A stretch of 64,000 nucleotides of DNA from Burkholderiales bacterium (GTDB lineage: Bacteria; Pseudomonadota; Gammaproteobacteria; Burkholderiales; SG8-39): NCBI GenBank assembly GCA_020848075.1, contig JADLAV010000087.1, positions 1 through 64,000 of the forward strand. The letters are read 5' to 3'. Below the pieces are notes generated by a model. It was given only the letters and a program-made list of their open reading frames with translations, made no database searches and had not been told where the DNA came from. Both the position numbers and the translations under genes were made by a program. Positions 37,201 to 45,960 of the stretch are shown piece after piece (within the stretch, counting starts at the first letter, position 1; each line of letters opens with the position of its first letter).

Positions 37201-37623
37201 GCGCAGCAGCTCGAGCTTCATTCGCTCGACCTCGTCCGCCTCCCGCGCAGAAACCGCCGAAAGCAAACGGGCGGCACTGTCCAGGGCGCGATATGCGTCG
37301 TCCGAGCTGAACGGCCGTTGATGCGCCCAGCGATTGCGAACATCGCGCAGCTCATTAACGAGACTGCGTTCCGCTGGACCCAGCGTCTTGCGGAATACCT
37401 CGTTCCACTGATTCCACATCGTTACAAGAACACCCGCCGCATCCCACTCTGCGCTCTTTGCGTCGCCGAGCAATTGAAGCTGGCTACTCCCAACGGAGCG
37501 CCGCGCCTCCTCGAACCAGCCCGCCTGATAGACCGAGCGCATCTCGCGCTCGACGAAAGGTTTTAACCCTCTGGCGAGCAGCTCAAGCGCCTTTCCGACC
37601 CGTTCGTGGTTAGTAATCGCCAT
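34273..37623 (-). CDS. DUF499 AAA+ ATPase with N-terminal Swt1-type HEPN domain
   Basis: A 1116-residue protein. Residues 1-125 resemble the Swt1 HEPN domain, including the Rx4H pair R96-H101 in VRNRWAHQ, and could be a ribonuclease. A P-loop follows at 253-258 (NFGGGKTH), then Walker B-like VLIDEWVAYARQL, the hallmark order of DUF499 (COG1483) ATPases. These proteins travel with DUF1156 methylases and Snf2-like helicases in defence islands and are related in role to the PglY/BrxC ATPases of BREX. The C-terminal 150 residues hold a Pro/Ala/Gly-rich linker and a short alpha-beta end domain. Eight bp after the methylase. Confidence 0.82.
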   Translation of the reverse strand: MAITNHERVGKALELLARGLKPFVEREMRSVYQAGWFEEARRSVGSSQLQLLGDAKSAEWDAAGVLVTMWNQWNEVFRKTLGPAERSLVNELRDVRNRWAHQRPFSSDDAYRALDSAARLLSAVSAREADEVERMKLELLRVRFDEQVRTEKRRAAASASVDVTASTTVGMKPWREVVNPHPDVATGAYQKAEFAADLWQVHLGEALPEYQKPVEFFRRTYLTRSLRHLLAGAVKRLSATGSDPVVQLQTNFGGGKTHSMLALYHLFSGVKASDLPGVDEVLAEAQVSSVAKVKRVIIVGNKLSPGNPVRKPDGTEVRTLWGELAWQLGGKKAFDRIRADDERATSPGDVMRELFNEYGPALVLIDEWVAYARQLHDAPDLPGGSFETHFTFAQALTEAAKAAKGTLLVISLPASDAPGSPHAQPEDIEVGGERGRLALDRLRNAVGRVESSWRPASADEGFEIVRRRLFEPLVEQSQFIGRDAVAKEFAQSYRSQQAEFPPECRDGDYERRLQEAYPIHPEVFDRLYGDWSTLARFQRTRGVLRLMASVIHSLWVSGDRNPLILPSSIPIHDPLVQFELTRYLSDNWTPIIERDVDGPNSLPYRLDGELPNLGKFAACRRVARTIYLGSAPLQSAAHRGIEDRRVMLGCVMPGESPRIFGDALRRLSERATYLYRDAAHYWYATQPTVTKVAEDRAEQLKADPDRTVEEIRRRLTFDLRERGDFVRVHILPTSSADVPDDTDTRLVVQGIEYPHIKDQESPALVQAKATLESRGASQRIYRNTLVFLAADKARLADLDEAIRRFLAWQSIVDDTESLNLSPHQQRQAASQRESAGAAVQARLPETYQWLIVPVQSSPQSEVEWQAFRLSGQEPLAVRAGKKLKNDENIVVQLAPTRLRHELDRIPLWRTAEAAQANHVAIRQLREDFARYLYLPRLRSGATLVDAACDGLALLTWSKDTFAYAEDFDPAAGRYLGLRSGQQIQLSADAPIGFLVKPEAATAQIQQEAGALPQAGAQGTGAQPGARPGPQLGEPAAPSRPRRFFGTLRLEPARVGRDAGRAAEEIIQHLVVLPTSDAEIVLEIQVRVPGGIPESVVRTIIENCRTLKFDSFNFESE

Positions 37624-37631
37624 TTAGCGCC

Positions 37632-40490
37632 TCAGAGGAGTTCCGCTTGGCGAGAGGTCGAAGCAGCGCTCTGCGCGAGCCTCGTAATCTCTGGCCATCC
37701 CAAGACAAGAGCGTTATAGCCTTGTGCGTCTTGCGAGCGCTTGCGCCGCTCGGCAATTGCGAAGAGCCGATAGGCGAGGTCGCGTGAGCTTTCGCCGGCA
37801 CCGCCCAGCTTGCGCAACAACACGGCGGTTTCTACGTCACCGCGCTTGTCAACGAAGTAGCACCGCACAAGTTGATGTGTCATCCGCCAGATCGAGGGAC
37901 GGGAATCATCTTCTGGCTCCCAATCCTTCTCCAATTCCTCCGCTCTAAGGAGACGAACTTCACCCTCGCGGGACTTCACCAGACCAGCATCGCGTAGCGC
38001 ACTTACCGCTACAGCGTGCGCATTTGCCAGAGTGTTTGCATCGCCGAATTCGCCGACCTCAAATCCATGCTGGTCATACCAAGCGATCGCCCAGCGGGTG
38101 TACGGGTCGTAGTCGGCTTCGGCTTCGCCGAGGATTTCATCCTTCACTTGATTTATCAGGCCAAGCGCCGCTCGCACAGACATCGGTTTCCCCGTGGACT
38201 CAAGGATTCGGCTGTACCGCGAATACACGGCCATACCGGGGCCGATAGCGGCCTGCGCAAAGTCCACAGGCGCGACGTTGCCCTGCTGAAGATGTCGCAA
38301 CGCGACCGGCAGCTCCTTACGTAGTTCCGCGAGAAACTCTCGGCGCCCTGACTGCGGGGCGTCTACTGCGCGCGGGCGGCAGGCGAGCACGATGTACGAC
38401 GCAAGTGCGTTTGTGCCCATTGACACCATTCGCCATTTCTGCGAGGCGCGTACAGGCAAGGTCGCCGTGATTTGAAATCCACTTCCTATGAGCGCCTCGA
38501 GAAGTGTTTCCCAACCCGTGGTGAGGTCAAGCCTCTCGGCTTCGGTCTCGTCGATTTCCGGCTCACTCCCTTCCTCGTCCTCTTGCTTGAAGGCGTAGTA
38601 AACCGTCAACGGAAAGCGCGAATCAAGCTTCTCGCGAAGTGAGGTAAAGGCTCTTCGAAATCCAGATTCAAAATGTTCCTTTGCCCGCGATTTACTGCCC
38701 TCAAATCGATCCGGTACAGCGGTAAGTTCCGCCACCTTAGGCACCAGCACAGTACTGAATAGATCGGGGTAAGACCCGCCGATTGTGCGTCGAAGCCATG
38801 CGTAGAAAAAATCCGAAAGCGCCGCATAGCCGATATTGTTGTAGTAGGGCGGATCAGTACTGACTAAGACGTCATCAACATCAACAGCGCCCTCCGCTGC
38901 CGCATCCTGCTGACGTGCTATTCCGGTACGTATCCCGGTTCCAGGGATGACTCGCACACAATCGGCCGCGTATTCAACGCATGTCGACCAACCACCTACT
39001 GATTCACCGAGGATGTTTGCTTCGGCGAAATCCCAAACCATTGGTAGCGCTTGCCGACCGAATAGGTTCATCACTTTCTGATTGCTTGCATTCCAACGGG
39101 AAAGCGCATTGTTGAAGTCAGCACACCGATCGAGCGCGAGCGCGAGAAATGTCAGCATTCCATGCGTATACTGCTCAGCCTCGGATGTACTTAGTCCTGC
39201 ATTTCCTGCATCCCCTCGAATATCATGAGCAATCTGCTTGATCTCATCGCTCAGCGTCATGAGTGCCATAAGTTGACGCGAAGTGAACAAATGGCCCCAA
39301 GTATCTAAGCCATAGGCGGAACACACACCCCCAGTAATTCCCGCCCGATTGGGGATCGCTCCAGAAAGGAATGTCGCCCTGGCTTCGGGCAAGCGCGGAT
39401 CAGCGGACATGCTCTCCGCTATCCGCTCATGCTCGATCGAAGGTGATTGATATGCCTTCCCTCTTGGCGCCTCGACTACGAGCGCCATCAAACGCATGCG
39501 CAACCGCGACGCTTTCCCCTCCTGCTGAATGTAGCTCCGTCGAATCGGCGTTCGAGTGAGAAGGCAAACGAAATCCTGTGCCTTGCCCGCTCGCGTCCCG
39601 TTTCTTGCCTTCTCGATCTGATCCTTGGTGATCTGCCCAGTCCGAACTTCGAAGCGCCAGCCATCCGGCGCGGATTTGTCGATGACGGGCTCCACCCATG
39701 CTTCACTTCCCTTCTTCGTCGAGAGCATGAATGACGACACGAGGGGCACATGCCGCCCTAGTGCAGCGGCGTCTTCACTCGCCACCGTACGCGCCCAAAT
39801 CCAGGCCACCACGTTCGTACTGGAATTACCGTACTCGCGGGATAGCTGCCCTTGTGGATAGAACCGACCGATTTTCTCGACGATTCGCTTGCGCACACGT
39901 TCGCCGTAGTACCGCAGGTCCTCCGCCAGTCCTCGCGCACCGGGCCACGCATCACTACCCCCGATCTTGGCGCGAGAGTCTGGATTGATCGGCGACCTCG
40001 TCACCCATTTGGGCACGATTTCGAGATTACATTTGTTGAGCAACGCCGCAACGGGATTAAGGTCTGCGCCGTGCGCCTCAAAGCCGAGTCGGGCTGCTTC
40101 GAGTGGAATCGATCCTCCACCCGCGAATGGATCAAGCAGCTTCGGCAGCCTTCCGCCGCAATGCTTCAACATCTCAACGCCTGCCTCGGCGTATACCTCG
40201 GGATGTTCATGAAGCTTCTTCTGCATCATCCTGCGCAGGATGCCGAATAGCCGCTCCCGTTCAGCGGTCTGTTCGACCTCTGTGGGAAATGCCTCAGGAT
40301 GTTCTGACGGGTCGTCAACCACGGAGGCGAACAGTACGGCCCGTGCCGTTGGCAGCGGCAAGCGTGCCCACCAGTGGTGAATCCCCTTGGGATGCGGGCC
40401 GATGCCCGGCATCTTGTCGTAAGCCGAAGCGTCGTTCACTTCCGGCAAGGGCAGCGATACTTCAATTAGCTTTTTCTTGTACGTCGCCAT
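37632..40490 (-). CDS. DUF1156 family adenine-specific DNA methyltransferase
   Basis: A 952-residue protein. The N-terminal DUF1156 box (IEVSLPLPEVNDASAYDK... HPKGIHHWWARLPLPTARA) is followed by the SAM site DPFAGGGSIPLEA (120-132) and, near residue 545, the catalytic DPPYYNNIGY motif (D-P-P-Y type, N6-adenine). The C-terminal 250 residues are helical and typical of COG1743. In defence islands this enzyme probably marks self DNA for the helicase and ATPase partners. The ATG overlaps the last base of the PIN gene stop. Confidence 0.88.
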   Translation of the reverse strand: MATYKKKLIEVSLPLPEVNDASAYDKMPGIGPHPKGIHHWWARLPLPTARAVLFASVVDDPSEHPEAFPTEVEQTAERERLFGILRRMMQKKLHEHPEVYAEAGVEMLKHCGGRLPKLLDPFAGGGSIPLEAARLGFEAHGADLNPVAALLNKCNLEIVPKWVTRSPINPDSRAKIGGSDAWPGARGLAEDLRYYGERVRKRIVEKIGRFYPQGQLSREYGNSSTNVVAWIWARTVASEDAAALGRHVPLVSSFMLSTKKGSEAWVEPVIDKSAPDGWRFEVRTGQITKDQIEKARNGTRAGKAQDFVCLLTRTPIRRSYIQQEGKASRLRMRLMALVVEAPRGKAYQSPSIEHERIAESMSADPRLPEARATFLSGAIPNRAGITGGVCSAYGLDTWGHLFTSRQLMALMTLSDEIKQIAHDIRGDAGNAGLSTSEAEQYTHGMLTFLALALDRCADFNNALSRWNASNQKVMNLFGRQALPMVWDFAEANILGESVGGWSTCVEYAADCVRVIPGTGIRTGIARQQDAAAEGAVDVDDVLVSTDPPYYNNIGYAALSDFFYAWLRRTIGGSYPDLFSTVLVPKVAELTAVPDRFEGSKSRAKEHFESGFRRAFTSLREKLDSRFPLTVYYAFKQEDEEGSEPEIDETEAERLDLTTGWETLLEALIGSGFQITATLPVRASQKWRMVSMGTNALASYIVLACRPRAVDAPQSGRREFLAELRKELPVALRHLQQGNVAPVDFAQAAIGPGMAVYSRYSRILESTGKPMSVRAALGLINQVKDEILGEAEADYDPYTRWAIAWYDQHGFEVGEFGDANTLANAHAVAVSALRDAGLVKSREGEVRLLRAEELEKDWEPEDDSRPSIWRMTHQLVRCYFVDKRGDVETAVLLRKLGGAGESSRDLAYRLFAIAERRKRSQDAQGYNALVLGWPEITRLAQSAASTSRQAELL

Positions 40491-41044
40491 TACCTACGTC
40501 GCAGCAGTTGAGGATTCGTCGTAAGGATCGTGATGCCGGTGTGGACCAGATCGGCATCGTTCGTGAGCAGCATGAGTCCGTGTCTATTGCAGCACTGGGC
40601 GAGCAGCTCGTCGTTGATGTCGCGTCTCCCCGTCGCGAACTCTGTAAGCACTGCGGGAAGATCGAAGGCTGTGAGCGGGTGATCGATGAGTTGCGCGTAC
40701 CTCCCTATCTTCATGACGCTCGCTTGGATCGCCTGCGCGATCGGAACAAAGTCCGCGGAATCCCGGAACGTCTTGAAGTCATGAGAGACGGCTGCGCCGG
40801 TGCCCTTTTGGATCTGATGCTCCAACCTAGCGTAGCGGTTTACGAATTCAGATAGGACGAGTACATCTAAGTACAGCTTTCCCTGTCCTTTCTGTATGCT
40901 CGTGAAGACGGCCGAGTACGACCGAACCGCGGGAGAGCCCGGAGGATTAGGTGCGAAGAGGTAGAGCCACACGTTCGCGTCCACAAGGATGCGATCCTTG
41001 TCCGAGAATGCGTAGCGCGAGGCGTCGACGATATTGCCGCTCAC
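40490..41044 (-). CDS. PIN-domain nuclease in the defence operon
   Basis: A 184-residue PIN protein: RILVDANVWLYLF gives the first Asp, LVLSEFVNRYARLE the Glu, RRDINDELLAQCC the third acidic residue and LLTNDADLVHTGI the final TNDADL. All four metal-binding acids are present, so it should be an active RNase or structure-specific nuclease. It has no adjacent antitoxin-like gene, overlaps the DUF4325 gene (ATGA) and the methylase, and so belongs to the defence system rather than to a VapBC pair. Confidence 0.8.
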   Translation of the reverse strand: MSGNIVDASRYAFSDKDRILVDANVWLYLFAPNPPGSPAVRSYSAVFTSIQKGQGKLYLDVLVLSEFVNRYARLEHQIQKGTGAAVSHDFKTFRDSADFVPIAQAIQASVMKIGRYAQLIDHPLTAFDLPAVLTEFATGRRDINDELLAQCCNRHGLMLLTNDADLVHTGITILTTNPQLLRRR

Positions 41045-41388
41045 GCACCCTCCTCATCGACAGCCTGGGTAAACCGCTTGGGATCTTTGAAGTAGGCCTT
41101 GGCGTTCTCGACTACTCGCTTCAGTAGAACGAGATCCTCGGGCGCCATATCGCGCAGAGCGAGCCGGTCGCGGATTTCCTCCTCCTTGAGCTCGCCGTAG
41201 AGCTGGCCGATGGCGGCATTGAGAAACGCCGAGATCACTGTGTCGACCTGCGCAAAGGAGAGCGCGACGCGCTTCCCCTGGCGCAGCAACGGAGCGATCC
41301 GATCGTGCACGAGCTGCCCGTCGTCGGATGACGTGCACAGCGGGCCTCCTACGATGTCGAAAACGCGAACAGGGATTTCCTGGCTCAT
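41041..41388 (-). CDS. STAS-like DUF4325 protein
   Basis: A 115-residue protein: VFDIVGGPLCTSSDDGQLVHDRI and GKRVALSFAQVDTVISAFLNAAIGQLYGEL match the STAS-like DUF4325 fold (beta-alpha units, with the loop before SAFLNAA where anti-sigma-factor antagonists carry a phosphorylatable Ser). It probably pairs with the GHKL ATPase encoded 9 bp upstream, like SpoIIAA/SpoIIAB-type partner switches. AAGGAC precedes the ATG. The function in defence is unknown. Confidence 0.75.
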   Translation of the reverse strand: MSQEIPVRVFDIVGGPLCTSSDDGQLVHDRIAPLLRQGKRVALSFAQVDTVISAFLNAAIGQLYGELKEEEIRDRLALRDMAPEDLVLLKRVVENAKAYFKDPKRFTQAVDEEGA

Positions 41389-41397
41389 GGTATGTCC

Positions 41398-42267
41398 TTA
41401 GAAGATGCCTTCGGGTGACACTTCCCCATCCAGCGAATAGGTTTTGGTGTCGGTGGTATCGATTTCGAGATTGACGACTGTTCCGGGGAAGGTAAATTCG
41501 AGCGGCTCGACGCTATCCCGTGTCTCGGCGTAGCGATAGAAGGCGCCGCCGCTCGCGATCACCAGCTCGCCGCCATTCTTCGCCACGAAGTCCTTGAGGA
41601 ATTTGAGCCCGACCCCGCCGGGAAGCACGCCTCGCTTGGTGGTGTGTCCCTTTTGCAGTGCCCACGCGAGGGCTTGCTCCGCCGCAAGCGGATGTCCCAA
41701 GAACCGTTCGACGTTCGCTGGTATCCCGACACCGGCGTCGGCTATCGAAATATCCAGGCAGTGCCGCGTGGGGTAGAACTGACCGCATACAAATACACCG
41801 GCGGCCGACTGCGAGTGGTGAACCGCATTTTCGAAGATTTCAAACAGGCTCTGCTTGAACACGCGTCCAAACCCCGTCGCCATCTCCGGAATACCCTTCC
41901 CCAGTAGCTGGTCTCGCAAATAGTCTTCGAAGCGTCCGGAATCTGTGAGGCGTAGCCGGCGGTACGGCAAGGTAGTTCGCTGCCGATCCTCGACCGCTCG
42001 ATATCCGAAATGCGTAAGGAAACCGTTGCGGCAGAGCACGTTTTCCACTTCGGGCCGCACATCCACAATCTCGACGGCGTTAAGACGGTCGGCTATGCGC
42101 GCCAGCACAGCGCCAAGCGCGGCACACATGTTCGCGTCGAACCACGTACAGCGTGTCATGTCGAGCTCGAGCTTTGAGAATTCGAGCGCCTGTGCCGAAT
42201 TCCAGAGCGATGCAAGCGCCCGGAATCCGGTTTCATCGCTGCGTATGTCGGGTAGCCCGAATATCAC
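41398..42267 (-). CDS. GHKL-type ATP-binding protein with STAS-like N-terminus
   Basis: A 289-residue protein. I place the start at the GTG at 42267, which overlaps the helicase stop (GTGA). The N-terminal third (KLELDMTRCTWFDANMCAALGAVLARI) looks STAS-like. The C-terminal half has the ATPase boxes: FEIFENAVHHS (N box), ISIADAGVGIPA (G1), PGGVGLKFLKDFVAKNGGELVI (G2). No phosphoacceptor His domain is seen, so it is more like an anti-sigma or Hsp90-type ATPase than a true sensor kinase. Likely partner of the DUF4325 protein. Confidence 0.78.
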   Translation of the reverse strand: MIFGLPDIRSDETGFRALASLWNSAQALEFSKLELDMTRCTWFDANMCAALGAVLARIADRLNAVEIVDVRPEVENVLCRNGFLTHFGYRAVEDRQRTTLPYRRLRLTDSGRFEDYLRDQLLGKGIPEMATGFGRVFKQSLFEIFENAVHHSQSAAGVFVCGQFYPTRHCLDISIADAGVGIPANVERFLGHPLAAEQALAWALQKGHTTKRGVLPGGVGLKFLKDFVAKNGGELVIASGGAFYRYAETRDSVEPLEFTFPGTVVNLEIDTTDTKTYSLDGEVSPEGIF

Positions 42268-45200
42268 GATGGCGCCTCCGCGCGCTGGATGAGGTCGGCC
42301 AAGCTGTAGGTAACGCTCGTAACCCCGAAATCGGGCTCCTTCTGGAACGGGCGCCGCACGTAATGCACCGCGCATCCTTGATGCGTGCCGTAGTTGCCTT
42401 TTTGCTCGGCGGCCTTCCAGATATCGCCGCCGGCAAACTCCGATTCTGGAACGCGGACGAGCGCGAGAATGAACTCGTCCGGTTTGTTAAACGCAGTGAG
42501 TATCTCGTTTCGCGTAACAGTGACGGCCCTAGCTCCTTCGATGCGACCCTTCACTTCGATGAATCGCAGCTGCCCGGAATGTGGCACGCGGGACTCAACG
42601 TCGTAACCATGGTTCTCCCTGCTTACGTCGCGCGGCTCGAATCCGAGCGCCCGCTCTGCCGCGACCACGGCCGACATCGCAAGCGCCTCAACGCGGTCTC
42701 TCTCCTGGGCGTATGCCTCAGGCTTCTCCTTGCGCCCTCCCTTAGCCCGGGCAAGCCACCCAGCAGGTACGATCAGCGCGCCACCGGAAACGAGCGGCGT
42801 TAGCGGAGAAAGCTGCCGCTCCTCCTCCAACTCGCGCATGCGCCGCTGGAGCCGGGCTTGCAGCTCGTCCGCACGCGCTCGCGCCTTGTCGGAGTTAATC
42901 CGCGCGTTGACCTTCCCTTGGCGCTCCTGCGCTTTCAATTCCTCCGCGCGCCGATCCCAGTAATGAATCTCCTTCGTCAGGCGCTCTTTAACGGCATTCG
43001 CTGTCTTGGCGACGAGTTTCTCTTTACGCTCCTTCACTTCCTTGAAGTGTCCTGGAACGAGGTTCGCTATCGCAAACGTAAGCGCCATGCGGTCCAGATC
43101 ACCCTGAAGCCAAGATTCCTGTAGCAACCGGGAGATTAGAGGTCGCTCTTCTTCGGTGGGCGGCCGGTAGTCAAGGTAAGGCGCCGACCCGGCACCCATC
43201 GCCTTCGCTGTTTCGTCCAGCTCGACGAACTCGAGTCTTCTCGACACGACTCGCCGGTTGCCGCCGGCATCCGCGCGGCCATCCTGCACAGCGTGCTCCA
43301 GATAAACGAGGATGCGAGGTGATTCGCCTGGGTCGGAGTCATCGACCAGCACCGCGCCGCGCTCCAGGCAATCGCGATAGCGCTCAAGGACAATATCGGT
43401 TACTGCCTCAAGCAACGGATGTCCCGGACACACGAACTCCGCTACAGCCTTGCCGGACACTTGGATGAGAGCCTTTTCGAAACAGACCCGCTCATAGCGG
43501 TCAAGTACGGCTTCGCGCCAGCTCGAGAGCCGGCTATGCGCGCGAATCGCCGCCGGCACGTGAGTAATCTCGTAACGTTTCGGCTCCCGCTCGCGCAGCG
43601 TCCCGCCCAGAAGTCGAAATGCCTCAATGAAAAAAGTCGCAATGAAATGGGGCTGCAGGCGGCGGGCCTCGATACGCTCCATCTCCTCGCGTATCTTCAG
43701 CACGCGCACGGCGTCCAAAGTCTCGTGCGCCAGCGCACGTTCCTCGAGCAGCGCGCGCAGGCGCTCATGGTCGAGCAGGGACTCGACCCTCCGATGAAGC
43801 CTTTCCCGGACCTCGGGGCGGTCCCCCGTTCGGATCGCCTCTATCATCAAGGTGCGTAGCTCGGCCCCGTCGATTGCCTTGCCGAGTACGTCGAAGACCG
43901 CACCCTTGAGCGTCTGATGTTCGGCCTGCAGCTTTCTCAGCAGGGTGGCGTATACATCGCCCTCCCGCGTCTCATGGGCGACCAGATTCCACAGGTGGCA
44001 TACCTCGGTCTGGCCGATCCTGTGTATGCGGCCGAACCGCTGCTCGATCCTGTTTGGGTTCCAGGGCAGATCGTAGTTCACCATCAGATGCGCCCGCTGG
44101 AGGTTGATACCCTCGCCGGCAGCGTCCGTCGCCACCATCACCAGAACGTCTTTGTCCTGCGTAAATCTGTCCTGAGCGCGTTTGCGCTCATCGCGGTGCG
44201 TTCCGCCGTGCAAGGTAACAACGGCTTCGACGCGTCCAAGAAGGCTGCGGATGCGCGCTGCAAGGTAATTAAGGGTATCCCGGTGCTCCGTAAACACGAT
44301 CAGCTTTCGACGGTAGCCGCGTGCGTCGAACATCTCGTGCTCGGACTGTAGGAGCTTCGATAGTTCCTCCCATTTCCGATCGGCACCACCTCTCTTCACG
44401 GCGCCAGCCTCGCCCTCGAGCCTGGCGAGAGTCGCAATCTCGAGACGCAGCTCTTCGAGCGTTCGGGCCGCAGTCGCCTGGTCGACGACCGCTTCCTCGG
44501 CTTCCTCGGCCTCCGCGCCCGGCGCTTCGTCGAGATCCTCTGGGTCGTACTCGGGCACTTCACCATTCACCGCGAGCAGCGGCCTTCCATGCGCGCGCGC
44601 TTCCTCTTCGTTCCGCAGACGTTCCTCGAGCCGCTCGCGCCTGCGCCGCAGTGATTGATAGATCGCCTCTGGGGATGAGGCAAGCCGCCTCTGAAGGACG
44701 GTCAGTGCGAAGCCGACCGTGCCGCGCCGGCCCTCACTCTCGAGATTGTCGGCTCGATTGAACTCATCGCGCACGTAGTCCGTAACTGCGTCGTACAGAG
44801 CCTTCTCCGCGGGCGACAGCGGATAAGGAACCGTGTACGCGAAACGTTCGGGAAACAGTGGCGTGCCGTCGAACTTGAGGAGCTGCTCCTTGACCATGCG
44901 ACGCATGATGTCGGATGCATCCGCGGTGGGCGTACCTTCCCGGAATCGACCCTCGAACCGGTCCGGATCGATCAGGGCCATGAAGAGCTGGTAATCCTCC
45001 TCCTTCCCGTTGTGCGGCGTCGCCGTAAGAAGAAGGAAATGGCGGCTTATCGTCGAGAGCATGCGCCCGAGCTTGTAGCGCTTCGTTTCCTTGACTTCGC
45101 CGCTGAAGAACGAAGCGGACATTTTGTGCGCCTCGTCGCAAACAACCAGATCCCACTCAGTCTTTGCGAGCTTGGCGCGCGCGTCGTCGTCCCGAGCAAG

Positions 45201-45866
45201 TTTGTCGAGCCGCGCGATTAGAAGCGGCACCTCGGTAAAGACGTTGCCGGTCCGAGCGGACTCGAGGCGATCGTTGGTCAGGATGTCGAATGGAAGTTGG
45301 AAACGTCCATAAAGCTCGTCCTGCCATTGCTCGACTAGGTTTCCCGGACAGACAATCAGGCAGCGACGCACGTCTCCGCGAATCATCAGCTCTTTGATGA
45401 AGAGGCCGGCCATTACCGTCTTGCCGGCACCAGGGTCGTCCGCCAGCAGAAACCGCAGCGGTTGCCGTGAGAGCATTTCTCCGTACACAGCGGTGATCTG
45501 GTGCGGCAGCGGGTCCACGAGTGACGTGTGGACCGCAAGATGCGGGTCGAACAAGTGCGCCAGGCGAATGCGGCGCGCTTCCGACACTAGCCGCAACAGC
45601 GAGGAGTCCGCGCCGAAGGTCCAACGCGTCCCGGCGTGAACGATCTCCAGCGCCGGCTCGCGGTCCCGGAAAAGCAGCTCGTTACCGACCCGGCCGGCAG
45701 GGTCCTTGTAGGTGAGCTCTACAACGTCCTTGCCATGCCAGGCGACATCGACGACGACGACCTCGGCGCCCGCGACAACGCCGCGAACGCGCGAATCACG
45801 CTTGATTTCTTCCAGTTTTGCCACTTTCTGCCTCAACATGGGCGTGCCACGGGGCACACCAAACAT
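42264..45866 (-). CDS. SNF2-family helicase with C-terminal DUF3883
   Basis: A 1200-residue helicase and first gene of the defence operon. Motifs: Walker A DDPGAGKTVMAGLFIKEL (143-160), VVCDEAHKM near 245, LTATPHNGKEEDYQLF, and motifs V/VI VATDAAGEGINLQRAHLM and RFGRIHRIGQ. A long coiled-coil-rich C-terminal region leads to DUF3883 (residues about 1090-1180; HGYDVESRVP and LRFIEVKGR), a putative nuclease-related domain often found in DISARM-type and other defence helicases. A second ATG at 45839 is possible. This is the helicase of a helicase-methylase-ATPase system. Confidence 0.88.
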   Translation of the reverse strand: MFGVPRGTPMLRQKVAKLEEIKRDSRVRGVVAGAEVVVVDVAWHGKDVVELTYKDPAGRVGNELLFRDREPALEIVHAGTRWTFGADSSLLRLVSEARRIRLAHLFDPHLAVHTSLVDPLPHQITAVYGEMLSRQPLRFLLADDPGAGKTVMAGLFIKELMIRGDVRRCLIVCPGNLVEQWQDELYGRFQLPFDILTNDRLESARTGNVFTEVPLLIARLDKLARDDDARAKLAKTEWDLVVCDEAHKMSASFFSGEVKETKRYKLGRMLSTISRHFLLLTATPHNGKEEDYQLFMALIDPDRFEGRFREGTPTADASDIMRRMVKEQLLKFDGTPLFPERFAYTVPYPLSPAEKALYDAVTDYVRDEFNRADNLESEGRRGTVGFALTVLQRRLASSPEAIYQSLRRRRERLEERLRNEEEARAHGRPLLAVNGEVPEYDPEDLDEAPGAEAEEAEEAVVDQATAARTLEELRLEIATLARLEGEAGAVKRGGADRKWEELSKLLQSEHEMFDARGYRRKLIVFTEHRDTLNYLAARIRSLLGRVEAVVTLHGGTHRDERKRAQDRFTQDKDVLVMVATDAAGEGINLQRAHLMVNYDLPWNPNRIEQRFGRIHRIGQTEVCHLWNLVAHETREGDVYATLLRKLQAEHQTLKGAVFDVLGKAIDGAELRTLMIEAIRTGDRPEVRERLHRRVESLLDHERLRALLEERALAHETLDAVRVLKIREEMERIEARRLQPHFIATFFIEAFRLLGGTLREREPKRYEITHVPAAIRAHSRLSSWREAVLDRYERVCFEKALIQVSGKAVAEFVCPGHPLLEAVTDIVLERYRDCLERGAVLVDDSDPGESPRILVYLEHAVQDGRADAGGNRRVVSRRLEFVELDETAKAMGAGSAPYLDYRPPTEEERPLISRLLQESWLQGDLDRMALTFAIANLVPGHFKEVKERKEKLVAKTANAVKERLTKEIHYWDRRAEELKAQERQGKVNARINSDKARARADELQARLQRRMRELEEERQLSPLTPLVSGGALIVPAGWLARAKGGRKEKPEAYAQERDRVEALAMSAVVAAERALGFEPRDVSRENHGYDVESRVPHSGQLRFIEVKGRIEGARAVTVTRNEILTAFNKPDEFILALVRVPESEFAGGDIWKAAEQKGNYGTHQGCAVHYVRRPFQKEPDFGVTSVTYSLADLIQRAEAPS

Positions 45867-45960
45867 GGTCAGAAAAGCAGCCCTACGAAGCTAGGGCAGC
45901 GCTTCCAGTGGCATTTTTGAAGCCCCGCTGAATACTGCCGGGGCCAGAACTACGGTGCGT

